Assembly (NCBI RefSeq): GCF_001187535.1
Contig: NZ_LFIO01001107.1
Span: 349,626 to 413,625, forward strand
Reading direction: 5' to 3'
Source of the DNA: Rhizobium ecuadorense
GTDB lineage: Bacteria; Pseudomonadota; Alphaproteobacteria; Rhizobiales; Rhizobiaceae
DNA length: 64,000 nt
In this document: one piece after another, positions 53,969 through 62,255 of the stretch
Numbering within the stretch: the stretch's first letter is position 1
How the letters are laid out: every line of letters begins with the position of its first letter
Notes under the pieces: model-generated
Told to the model about the DNA's origin: nothing
The model's database searches: none
What the model saw: only the letters and a program-made list of their open reading frames with translations
Translations under genes and position numbers: made by a program

Positions 53969-55012
53969 ATGAACGGTCGGATCTTGCCAACTGTCAATCG
54001 AAGCGCATCAAAGCGGCTCGGCGGTCTGTTGCCGGCATTGGCCGCGTTGATGCTGCTGGCCCCGTCGGCGGTCGGCAAGGACATTGGACCGCAAAGCCAG
54101 GCCTCGCGCGAGCAGGTCGAAAAGCTTGTCGGCCTCTGGAAGGATCATTTTGCCGATGCCGATAGCCTGCAGCAGCGGCGCACAGCCTTCCGGACGCTGA
54201 TGGAAACGACGCCCGGGCCGACCCGCATCCAGGTCCGGCAGGTCGATGCCGATGGCGTTGATGCCGAGCTGATGTGGCCGGCCCGTCTGCATCACCCGAT
54301 CGGCCACAGGGTGATCCTCTATATTCATGGCGGCGGCTTCTCCGGCGGCTCCATCCGCACGCACAGCCTGCTTGCCGGCTCGCTCGCCAAGGCCGCATCC
54401 AGCGACGTGCTGCTGATCGATTATCGGCTGATGCCCGAATATACCTATCCCGCCCAGATCAACGACGCGCTGACGGCCTATCGCTGGCTTCTCGACAACG
54501 GCTATCGCAACGACAACGTTATCATCGCCGGCGACGACGCCGGCGGCAATATCGCGATCGAGACGGTGCTGCGGCAGAAGCAGGCGGCAAAGCCATTGCC
54601 GGCGGCTGTGATTGCGCTCAGCCCGATCACCGATCTCACCGCGACCGGCGGATCGATGACATCAAATGCCGACAACGATCCGCTGGTCGGAAGCGCCTCG
54701 ATCGAGGCCTTGCGCAAAGCCTATCTCGGCAACCGCTCGCCGACCGATCCCCAGGCATCGCCGCTTTATGCCGATATGACCGGTTTTCCGCCGCTGCTGC
54801 TGCAGGTCGGTTCCGGTGAAGTCCTGCTCGACGATACGCTGCGGCTCGCCGACAAGGCGCGCCAGGCGGGCGTGGACGTCACCACCGAGATCTGGCCCGG
54901 CATGCCGCATCAGTGGCAGTTGTTTCCCTCGCTGCTCGACGATGCCGATCGGTCGAGTCAGAATATTGCCGAGTTTGCGATCCGGCATTTTGAGGACAAG
55001 CCGGAAGAATAA
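53969..55012 (+). CDS. HSL-type alpha/beta hydrolase with Asp at the nucleophile position
   Basis: 347 residues from the ATG at 53969 (GGGAGAGG upstream). Signal peptide to about residue 36 (LAPSAVGKD), so probably periplasmic. The oxyanion motif HGGGF of the hormone-sensitive-lipase family is present. The nucleophile motif reads GDDAGGN instead of GDSAGGN, giving Asp190 where Ser is expected. The acid site VGSGEVLLDD and base site GMPHQWQLF look normal. It may use Asp like haloalkane dehalogenases, or be inactive. Confidence 0.85.
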   Translation: MNGRILPTVNRSASKRLGGLLPALAALMLLAPSAVGKDIGPQSQASREQVEKLVGLWKDHFADADSLQQRRTAFRTLMETTPGPTRIQVRQVDADGVDAELMWPARLHHPIGHRVILYIHGGGFSGGSIRTHSLLAGSLAKAASSDVLLIDYRLMPEYTYPAQINDALTAYRWLLDNGYRNDNVIIAGDDAGGNIAIETVLRQKQAAKPLPAAVIALSPITDLTATGGSMTSNADNDPLVGSASIEALRKAYLGNRSPTDPQASPLYADMTGFPPLLLQVGSGEVLLDDTLRLADKARQAGVDVTTEIWPGMPHQWQLFPSLLDDADRSSQNIAEFAIRHFEDKPEE

Positions 55013-55037
55013 GCCAGCAAGGGTAGGGGCTACTCTT

Positions 55038-55661
55038 TCATTGTGATGTGCCACGCGACTGTGACGGCGCCAGAGGCCGTTCGACTTCCCTGCCGACGCT
55101 GAGCGCCTTTCTGATATTCGGCTCCAGCCGCTCGATGTAGGCGTGATCGGGTGCGGCGCCCAGCGCATCCAGCATTTTCGAGAAGAAACAGCGAGCCGCT
55201 GCCGCGGCCGTGACGTCGAAGACTTCGGCGTCACTCAGCCCATGTTTCTTCAGCCCGTCTATATCCTGTTGGGTCACCGACGTCGCGTCGCGCGCCACCT
55301 TGGCGGCAAAGGCCATGATTGCCCTTTCGCCGGCATCGATCGGCGCTTTCTCCGTCTCGTTGACGACAGCCGTCAGCCCGTCGCTCGTAAACCCCTCGCG
55401 CAGCAGCACCGAGCCGTGCGCCAGCATGCAATAGGAGGATTTCAACTCCTTGGCCGCTGCCAGCGTCACCAGCTCGTAGCGCCTGAGGCTCATATGTCCG
55501 CGAATGCTCGAAAGCAGCGCTGCCCAGTTCTCCATCACCTCCGGCCGGTGTCCGAAGGCACGGTACATGTTCGGCAGGTAACCATAATTCGCCTCGGCCG
55601 ACGCATACATCGACGTCGTCTTCTCGCTGGCGGATGCATTGGGGGTGTGAATGAAAGCCAT
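55038..55661 (-). CDS. Carboxymuconolactone decarboxylase/AhpD-like protein
   Basis: 207 residues, all helical. The core LRRYELVTLAAAKELKSSYCMLAHG is the AhpD-type active-site helix (quoted in pieces: RRYELVTLAAAKEL, SSYCMLAHG). In AhpD this reads C-x2-C-x3-H; here the first Cys is Ser75, leaving Cys78 and His82. Members detoxify peroxides or decarboxylate lactones; with one Cys a classic disulfide peroxidase cycle is not possible within the subunit. Confidence 0.8.
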   Translation of the reverse strand: MAFIHTPNASASEKTTSMYASAEANYGYLPNMYRAFGHRPEVMENWAALLSSIRGHMSLRRYELVTLAAAKELKSSYCMLAHGSVLLREGFTSDGLTAVVNETEKAPIDAGERAIMAFAAKVARDATSVTQQDIDGLKKHGLSDAEVFDVTAAAAARCFFSKMLDALGAAPDHAYIERLEPNIRKALSVGREVERPLAPSQSRGTSQ

Positions 55662-55724
55662 GGCATGGTCCTCCTCTATAGCGAGAAGGATAGGGTAGAT
55701 ATGCGGGACAGCAATCCTGAAAAA

Positions 55725-57416
55725 TCAGGCAGCGTCACTGTTCTCAGAAGCGTGACCAGTTCGCTTGATCGGAAGGGTTACGGTGAATGTCGATCCGCAT
55801 CCTCGTGCGCTTCGAACCTCTATCGAGCCGTCGTGCAGTTCGACGATCTGCTTCACCAGGTTGAGGCCGATGCCCGTTCCGGCAATTCCGGTCGACGTCC
55901 CGGCACGAAAATAGCGCTGGAACAACCGCGGCACGTCTTCGGGATCGATCCCCACCCCGTCGTCGCTGATCGACACTTTGACGTTTCCGGTCTCCTGCCA
56001 TGCCGTGACGCGAATTTCGGGTGTTCCGGGCGCGTATTTGACGGCATTGGACAGCAGGTTGGTAAAGACCTGCGCCAAGCTACGCGGATCGCCGTCGATG
56101 AACTCGGGCAGCCTGTCGATATCCAACACAAAGCTGTGCGTCTTGGCGATCGTCGACTGCCGCTCGCAACAGCTTCTTATCAAGGATCTCAAGGCGCAGG
56201 CGTCGTAGCTGATATCGATCTTGCCGGTGTCGAGCCGCCCGGCCGATAGGATGCTTTCCATGAGGTCGACGATCCGGTTCACCGATGCACGGATCTGATC
56301 GACCTTGTCGCTCAAGAATTCGGGCTCGACTGCTCCTCTTTTGCGCAGCAGCCGCTGGGCGGCAGCGTCGATGATGGCGAGCGGTGTGCGGAATTCATGG
56401 GACGCCATGGCCACGAACTGCCGCTGCAATTCGTTGATGTTGCGTTCCTGCGCAAGCATTCGCTCGAGTTCCCGCGCCTGACGCTCGACCTCGGCCGTGC
56501 GGCTCTGCACCGTCGTTTCGAGCTGATCGTGATGCCGGCGCAGCTCTTCCGTCAGCCGCACTGTCTTGGTGACGTCTTCGTGGGTGGCCACGTAGCCACC
56601 GTTTTGCATCGGATTGTGGGTGATTTTGATGACGCGGCCGTCGGAGAGCACGATATTCTGGCTGGCCACCGCACCACGCACCGTCGCTTCGAACACCACA
56701 TCGAAATAGGTCGCGGTGTCGGCCGGGCCATTTCCCTCGCGGCTGCGATAGGCCAGGATATCGACAAGCGGCGTCCCTGGCTGCGTCAGTGAATCCGGCA
56801 GATTGTACATCCGCGCGTAGGAGGGGTTGCACAAGATCAGCTTCTTCGTCGAATCGAACATGCACAGCCCATGCGGCATGTTGCGGAGCGCCGCGTCGAA
56901 GCGGTGATGTTGTTCGGTGAGACTGTCTTCGACGCGGATCAGGGTAGAGATGTCTTCATAGCTGAGGATCCAGCCTCCCTCCTTCGAGGGGGCGCAGGTC
57001 AATGAGACCATCCGTCCGTCGGAAAGCGCAAACTGAGACGTGTGCGGCCTGCCGGTCGTCGACTGCCGGCATGCGGCTGCGCGGCAATCGGCGGTGCCCG
57101 GCAATCCGTCGATATTCATTCCTCTGCCGATGGCTCCATCGGGCAGCCCGAGAATATCCAGTGTGCGGGAGTTGAAAGCCGTCACCCTATCGGCAGGATC
57201 AAGGAGAACGATGCCCTGCGGCAGGTTCTCCAGAATGGATTCAAACGAGTGTGGCATCATCCGGCCCTGCTTCAGATCTGGCACGTTGCACGTATCCGTA
57301 GCATTGGTGAGAAACGATAAAGTTTCGCTAATGGCTATCGATCGGGCTTCCTGACGTGAAGAGAGGGCACTGTCACATCGTTCAAAGCAACCACCACCGA
57401 TGGCAAGGACACTCAT
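55725..57416 (-). CDS. PAS-domain sensor histidine kinase (orphan)
   Basis: 563 residues with TGGAGAA before the ATG at 57416; an internal ATG at 57260 would remove a 52-residue leader of unclear purpose. Two PAS domains (about 58-160 and 170-285) precede a coiled linker (290-330) and the kinase core: His340 in ASHEFRTPL, Asn457, G1 DDGVGI (485-490) and G2 GTGIGL (513-518). No membrane helix, so a cytoplasmic sensor. No response regulator gene is adjacent. It lies 87 bases downstream of the signal peptidase gene. Confidence 0.9.
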   Translation of the reverse strand: MSVLAIGGGCFERCDSALSSRQEARSIAISETLSFLTNATDTCNVPDLKQGRMMPHSFESILENLPQGIVLLDPADRVTAFNSRTLDILGLPDGAIGRGMNIDGLPGTADCRAAACRQSTTGRPHTSQFALSDGRMVSLTCAPSKEGGWILSYEDISTLIRVEDSLTEQHHRFDAALRNMPHGLCMFDSTKKLILCNPSYARMYNLPDSLTQPGTPLVDILAYRSREGNGPADTATYFDVVFEATVRGAVASQNIVLSDGRVIKITHNPMQNGGYVATHEDVTKTVRLTEELRRHHDQLETTVQSRTAEVERQARELERMLAQERNINELQRQFVAMASHEFRTPLAIIDAAAQRLLRKRGAVEPEFLSDKVDQIRASVNRIVDLMESILSAGRLDTGKIDISYDACALRSLIRSCCERQSTIAKTHSFVLDIDRLPEFIDGDPRSLAQVFTNLLSNAVKYAPGTPEIRVTAWQETGNVKVSISDDGVGIDPEDVPRLFQRYFRAGTSTGIAGTGIGLNLVKQIVELHDGSIEVRSARGCGSTFTVTLPIKRTGHASENSDAA

Positions 57417-57503
57417 CTTTTCTCCAGAGGATCTTGATCGCTTTTCTGTCGATCGAGAATGTCGAGCGATGGCGCTGACGCCAGAGCATGGACGGCCTCA
57501 AGC

Positions 57504-58364
57504 CTATTGGATCCACGATGTCTGCCGCGATTTATCCTCGGAATTGAACAGCACGATCGCTGCCTTCGCATAGATGTTGTCATCGGGGACGAAGCCCATA
57601 TCGAAGCGGCTATCCAGGCTGTTGTCGCGATTGTCGCCCAGCACGAAATAATGCCCGTCGGGGACAGTGAATTCCCGGGTGTTGTCGCCGCGAGAGTTGT
57701 CCACTTGCTCAACGATCATATAGCTGCGGCCAGATGGCAGCGTCTCTTTAAAGGCATGCACTGTCTCTGATTGATAGGTCAAATCACCTGCCGGTTCGCG
57801 CTCAACTGCGGTACCGTTCAAGTAGAGAATACCCGATTTCATCTGAATGCGGTCACCCGGCAGGCCGACGACGCGTTTCACGAAATCGATCCTCGGGTCC
57901 ATCGGCTGGCGGAATATGACGACGTCTCCTCGCTCCGGCCCATATCCAAATATACGATGCCGCGGTCCAAGCCCGTACGGGAACGAATAGCGGCTGTATC
58001 CGTAGACATATTTTTGCGCGAACATGTAGTCGCCGCTCTGCAAGTTAGGCAGCATGGAACTCGCCGGCATTGTGAATGGCTGGAAGAGCAGACTGCGAAC
58101 CAGCATCGCCAAGGCCAGTGGTGCAATCAAAAAGGTCAGAAAGAGACTATACCACCGCGAGTACCAAGGAAACATGGTCTCTGCCGGCATCTTCTTTGCC
58201 GTGCGATAGCCATGCAACAGACCGATCAGATGCCAGGCAAAGATCAGCAAATACCCAAAAACAGCAGCCGAAGGAACGCCAAACAACCAGAGTTGCGCGA
58301 TCGAGATGATGATGCCGCCGATAAAGTAGGCGATGGCATTCCAGCCACGTCCGAGGTAGGCCAT
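57504..58364 (-). CDS. Signal peptidase I
   Basis: 286 residues from the ATG at 58364; a TTG at 58394 gives ten more residues, and neither has a strong binding site. Three membrane segments (about 8-30, 34-52, 72-92), then the periplasmic catalytic domain with Ser103 (MPASSMLPNL) and Lys163 (DFVKRVVGLPGD). The GDNRDNSLDSR box is complete. It cleaves signal peptides from exported proteins. The extra N-terminal helices resemble accessory (non-lepB-rnc) copies. Confidence 0.92.
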   Translation of the reverse strand: MAYLGRGWNAIAYFIGGIIISIAQLWLFGVPSAAVFGYLLIFAWHLIGLLHGYRTAKKMPAETMFPWYSRWYSLFLTFLIAPLALAMLVRSLLFQPFTMPASSMLPNLQSGDYMFAQKYVYGYSRYSFPYGLGPRHRIFGYGPERGDVVIFRQPMDPRIDFVKRVVGLPGDRIQMKSGILYLNGTAVEREPAGDLTYQSETVHAFKETLPSGRSYMIVEQVDNSRGDNTREFTVPDGHYFVLGDNRDNSLDSRFDMGFVPDDNIYAKAAIVLFNSEDKSRQTSWIQ

Positions 58365-58631
58365 AACCACATCCGGACCGAATAGAAGTCCCAACGTCGC
58401 TGCGCAAATGGGACGACGAGCGCGAAAAGCTCAAAAAATTTGCATAAAAAATCTCAATAGGTTTGGCGAATATACTCAGGTCACGATCGTTCTTTGGCCG
58501 GCGCCTCATTTCGACTTGTAGTCGATGTCCTGAAAAATACCAGCCCCAGATTGGCAGCGTTCTATCGTAGAAAAATGTAGCTCTCTTGTGCCCGAGAATA
58601 TCACCGGATGGCCCTTGGTCTCGGCCAAAAT

Positions 58632-58645
58632 TTAGAACGTTCCAA
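58632..58645. promoter_or_regulatory. Upstream operator half-match O2 for the LacI-type regulator
   Basis: TTAGAACGTTCCAA differs from the perfect palindrome at 58738-58751 by one base. The distance of 106 bases (about ten helical turns) suits DNA looping. The surrounding stretch 58365-58790 has no other gene I can support. Confidence 0.6.
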
Positions 58646-58728
58646 TTTTGTAAACGCTTCATTGCCACATGGGCGGCCAATAAATTCGCGAAAACCGTGA
58701 GAGAGAGTGGTGTCTATGCAAATTTCCC

Positions 58729-58758
58729 TTGACATAATTGGAACGTTCCAAATATTTA
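58729..58758 (+). promoter_or_regulatory. Promoter with embedded operator O1 of the LacI-regulated operon
   Basis: TTGACA (58729-58734) and TATTTA (58753-58758) are 18 bases apart. The perfect 14-bp palindrome TTGGAACGTTCCAA (58738-58751) fills the spacer, so a bound repressor would block RNA polymerase. This supports autorepression of the regulator and the downstream catabolic genes. Confidence 0.75.
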
Positions 58759-58790
58759 TCCAGCAGTCGACGTGATGGTCGGAGAGGGAA

Positions 58791-59864
58791 ATGACAAAGG
58801 CGCGGGTAACCGTCATTGATATCGCGAAGGCCGCCGGCGTCTCCAAGTCGACGGTGTCGCTGGTGTTGCAGGGCTCCTCCCTGGTCAATGAGGGCACACG
58901 CTCCAAGGTCAATGCGGTGATGCGCGAACTCGGTTACGTCTATAATCGCGGCGCAGCCAATCTTCGCCAAGCCGGCGCCAAATCGCGGATCGTCGGAGTT
59001 GTCGTCAACGACCTGACCAACAGCTTCTTTGCTGAGCTGGCGGTCGGCGTCGATATGGTCGTCCAGTCGGCCGGCTTCGTGCAATTCCTGTCGAACACTG
59101 GCGAGAGCATCGACCGGCAGCGTGAGGTTGTCGCATCGATGCGTGAGCATGGCATTTCCGGCCTCATCGTCTCGCCGGCCCGCGCCACCGATGCCGCGGA
59201 TTTCAAGCCGCTCGTCGCCGCCGGGATTCCCGTCGTGGTCGTCGTTCGAAACCTGCCCGGCGCCAAGGTCTCGTCGATCGTCTCCGACAACCAGGCCGGC
59301 ATGATGTCGGCGGTCAAGCACCTGGCGGGGCTCGGCCACAAGCGCATCGCCTTTCTTGGTGGATTTCCCGACACCGCCGTCTTCGACGACCGGCATGCCG
59401 GCTACCGAAGCGGCGTGGAGGTTGCCGGGCTCGATTATCACGAAGAACTCGTCATCTCCTCGGCGCCGTCGCGGGCCGGCGGGGTCGAGGCGATCGGAAA
59501 GGCCATTGCGCTCGGCCGCCGGCCGACCGCAGCCGTCTGCTTCAACGATGCCGTAGCCTTCGGTGTTTGCGACGGATTGCGTGCGCGCCGGCTGGAGCCT
59601 GGCGCCGACTTCGCCGTGGTGGGTTTCGACGACGTCATCGAGGCCCAGGCGGCGGTTCCGGCGCTGACGACGGTCTCGGTCGATCCGCAGGGTATCGGGC
59701 GCCGCGGCGCGCAGATGCTGCTCAAGCAGATCAATGCGGGCAAGGCCGAGGCGGAGGCGGTGACGACAGCCGTTCGGCTGGTCGTTCGCGAGAGCTGCGG
59801 CACCGGCAAGGCGGTACCGGCGAGGACCGGCAAGAGCGTAAAATCGAAACAGGACGCTGAGTAA
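58791..59864 (+). CDS. LacI-family transcriptional regulator
   Basis: 357 residues, GGAGAGGG before the ATG. N-terminal DNA-binding domain VTVIDIAKAAGVSKSTVSLVL (about 6-26) with the hinge region to 60, then a periplasmic-binding-protein-like sensor domain. The C-terminal 15 residues are a Lys-rich tail. Sits on its own operator (see 58729..58758). The last base of TAA is the first base of the CoA transferase ATG, so it is the first gene of the operon. The inducer is unknown. Confidence 0.93.
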   Translation: MTKARVTVIDIAKAAGVSKSTVSLVLQGSSLVNEGTRSKVNAVMRELGYVYNRGAANLRQAGAKSRIVGVVVNDLTNSFFAELAVGVDMVVQSAGFVQFLSNTGESIDRQREVVASMREHGISGLIVSPARATDAADFKPLVAAGIPVVVVVRNLPGAKVSSIVSDNQAGMMSAVKHLAGLGHKRIAFLGGFPDTAVFDDRHAGYRSGVEVAGLDYHEELVISSAPSRAGGVEAIGKAIALGRRPTAAVCFNDAVAFGVCDGLRARRLEPGADFAVVGFDDVIEAQAAVPALTTVSVDPQGIGRRGAQMLLKQINAGKAEAEAVTTAVRLVVRESCGTGKAVPARTGKSVKSKQDAE

Positions 59865-61483
59865 TGCAGACGAAGAAGCATCTCACCCCAGCCGAGGCGG
59901 CGGCGCTGATCCCGGATGGTGCCGTCGTCACGGTGTCGTCTTCGAGCGGCCTCGGTTGCCCCGACCTCATGCTGAAGGCGATTGGCGAGCGTTTCGACGC
60001 GACCGGCCATCCCCGTGGCTTGACCACCCTGCATCCGATCGCCGCCGGCGACATGAGCGGCATCAAGGGCGTCGACCATATTGCCAGGAAGGGTCTGCTC
60101 AAGCGCATCATCGGCGGCTCCTATCCGTCGGGACCGTCATCGTCCGAGCCGCCGCTCATCTGGCAGATGACCACCAACAACGAGATCGCGGCCTACAATA
60201 TTCCCTCCGGCATCCTCTTCGACATCCATCGCGAAGCCGCCGCCAAGCGGCCGGGCGTGCTGACCAAGGTCGGGGTCGACACATTCGTCGATCCTCGGCG
60301 GCAGGGCTGCGCGATGAACCAGCTGGCGTCGCAACAACAGGTGGTCAAGCGCGTCAGCTTTGAGGGCGACGACTGGCTGTTCTTCCCTTCGATCGTTCCT
60401 CAGGTCGCCATCATCCGCGCCACCACCGCCGACGAGCGCGGCAACCTCACCTATGAACATGAAGGCGCCTATCTCGGCGGCCTCGATCAGGCGCTCGCCG
60501 CCCGCAACAATGGCGGCATCGTCATCGCCCAGGTCAAGCGGATCACCAAGGAGGGCTCGCTGAAACCCCATGACGTCCGGGTGCCGGGAATGCTGGTCGA
60601 CTATATCGTCGTCGATCCCGAACAGAAGCAGACGACGCAGACGCTATACGATCCGGCGATTTCGGGGGAGATCTTCCGTCCGCTGGATAGCTTCCACGTG
60701 CCCGAGTTCAATGTTCAGAAGGTCATCGCGCGCCGCGTCGCGCAGGAGCTGCAGGCGGGAAGCTGCGTCAATCTCGGCTTCGGCATCTCGGCCAACGTGC
60801 CGCGCATCCTGCTGGAGGAGGGGCTCCATGGCGCCGTCACCTGGGTGATCGAGCAAGGTGCGGTCGGTGGCGTGCCGCTGCTCGATTTCGCCTTCGGCTG
60901 CGCATCCAATGCCGATGCCTATATGCCGTCCCCCTACCAATTCACTTACTTTCAGGGCGCGGGCTTCGATGCGTCGCTGCTGTCCTTCCTCGAGATCGGC
61001 AAGGACGGGTCGGTCAACGTCTCCAAACTTTCCTTCCGGCCGCATGTGACGGCCGGCGCCGGCGGCTTCGTCGACATCACCGCGCGGGCAAAGAAGATCG
61101 TCTTCTCGGGCATGTTCAATGCCGGGGCGAAGCTGTCGATCGCCGATGGGGCTCTCGTCATCGAGAGAGAAGGCAAGCTGAAGAAGCTGGTGAACGAGGT
61201 CGAACACGTCACCTTCAGCGGCAGGCGGGCGATCGAACAGGGGCAGGATATCATCTATGTCACCGAGCGGTGCGTGATGAGGCTGACGCCTGAGGGTATC
61301 GTTCTTACCGAGATCGCACCCGGCGTCGATCTGCAGTCTGAGATCCTCGATCAGTCCGAGTTTCCGCTGATCGTCGCACCCGACCTGAAGGTCATGGATG
61401 CGGCACTTTTCGGCGAGGCCGGCATCGGCCTGTCGCTCCCGGCCAAAAAGGCAAGGACGCTGGAGGGCAGCTTCCATGGCTAG
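59864..61483 (+). CDS. Acyl-CoA:carboxylate CoA-transferase (fused alpha/beta)
   Basis: 539 residues, both family I halves in one chain, as in E. coli YdiF. First half ends about residue 260. The catalytic Glu is Glu330 in VTWVIEQGAVGG, the residue that forms the glutamyl-CoA thioester. Activates a short carboxylic acid with CoA from another thioester. Overlaps the regulator by one base and the next gene by 8 bases. Confidence 0.88.
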   Translation: MQTKKHLTPAEAAALIPDGAVVTVSSSSGLGCPDLMLKAIGERFDATGHPRGLTTLHPIAAGDMSGIKGVDHIARKGLLKRIIGGSYPSGPSSSEPPLIWQMTTNNEIAAYNIPSGILFDIHREAAAKRPGVLTKVGVDTFVDPRRQGCAMNQLASQQQVVKRVSFEGDDWLFFPSIVPQVAIIRATTADERGNLTYEHEGAYLGGLDQALAARNNGGIVIAQVKRITKEGSLKPHDVRVPGMLVDYIVVDPEQKQTTQTLYDPAISGEIFRPLDSFHVPEFNVQKVIARRVAQELQAGSCVNLGFGISANVPRILLEEGLHGAVTWVIEQGAVGGVPLLDFAFGCASNADAYMPSPYQFTYFQGAGFDASLLSFLEIGKDGSVNVSKLSFRPHVTAGAGGFVDITARAKKIVFSGMFNAGAKLSIADGALVIEREGKLKKLVNEVEHVTFSGRRAIEQGQDIIYVTERCVMRLTPEGIVLTEIAPGVDLQSEILDQSEFPLIVAPDLKVMDAALFGEAGIGLSLPAKKARTLEGSFHG

Positions 61484-62255
61484 TGGAACAGTCAAAGTAG
61501 ACGTCGACGGACATGTAGCGACCTTGACGATTTCTCGTCCGGAGAAGCTGAACGCGCTCGATCTCGATATGCTGAAAGCCTTGGCGGAGGCAGCCGACGC
61601 GGTGGAGGCGCATGCGGATGTGCGCGCTGCCGTTCTCACCGGCGAAGGAAAGGGTTTTTCCGCCGGAGGCGATATCAAGGCATGGGGCGGAATGCAGCCT
61701 CAGGAGTTCGGTCACGCCTGGGTTCGTCACGGTCATCGCATCTTCGAAAGACTGGCGACGCTGAGGGTGCCACTGGTCGCGGCCCTGAACGGCCACGCTC
61801 TCGGAGGCGGGCTCGAGCTGGCGGGTGTTGCCGACATTCGCCTCGCAGAGGAACACGTCAAGATTGGCCTGCCGGAGACCGGCCTTGGAATGGTGCCGGG
61901 CTGGTCGGGGACCCAGCGTCTCGTGCGCCGCTTCGGCGCGCAGGCCGTCCGGCGCATGGCGCTCGGCGGCGAGATTTTTGCCGCAGAAGAGGCTCGCCTG
62001 CTCGGGATCGTCGACGCGGTGGTTCCAACCGGAAACGCGCTCGCCGCCGCCAGGGAATATGCCGAGCGGATTGCCGCGAGAGGTCCGGCCGCAATCGAGA
62101 TCGTCAAGCTGATGATCGCATCGGCGAACGGCGAAGACAACGGAACCGCGGTCGAAGCCCTGGGCTCGATCCTCGCCGCCAAGACCGGCGATCTGAAGGA
62201 GGGCGTCGCATCATTCAGCGAGAAGCGCCCGGCAACGTTCAAGGGAGAATGGTAG
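61476..62255 (+). CDS. Enoyl-CoA hydratase/isomerase (crotonase family)
   Basis: 259 residues from the ATG at 61476, overlapping the CoA transferase stop by 8 bases. Oxyanion holes in FSAGGDI and ALNGHALGGGLE; both crotonase acids are present, Glu114 (GGGLELAG) and Glu134 (GLPETGLG), which supports true hydratase activity. Adds water to the enoyl-CoA made by the previous enzyme, by inference. Confidence 0.9.
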   Translation: MASGTVKVDVDGHVATLTISRPEKLNALDLDMLKALAEAADAVEAHADVRAAVLTGEGKGFSAGGDIKAWGGMQPQEFGHAWVRHGHRIFERLATLRVPLVAALNGHALGGGLELAGVADIRLAEEHVKIGLPETGLGMVPGWSGTQRLVRRFGAQAVRRMALGGEIFAAEEARLLGIVDAVVPTGNALAAAREYAERIAARGPAAIEIVKLMIASANGEDNGTAVEALGSILAAKTGDLKEGVASFSEKRPATFKGEW

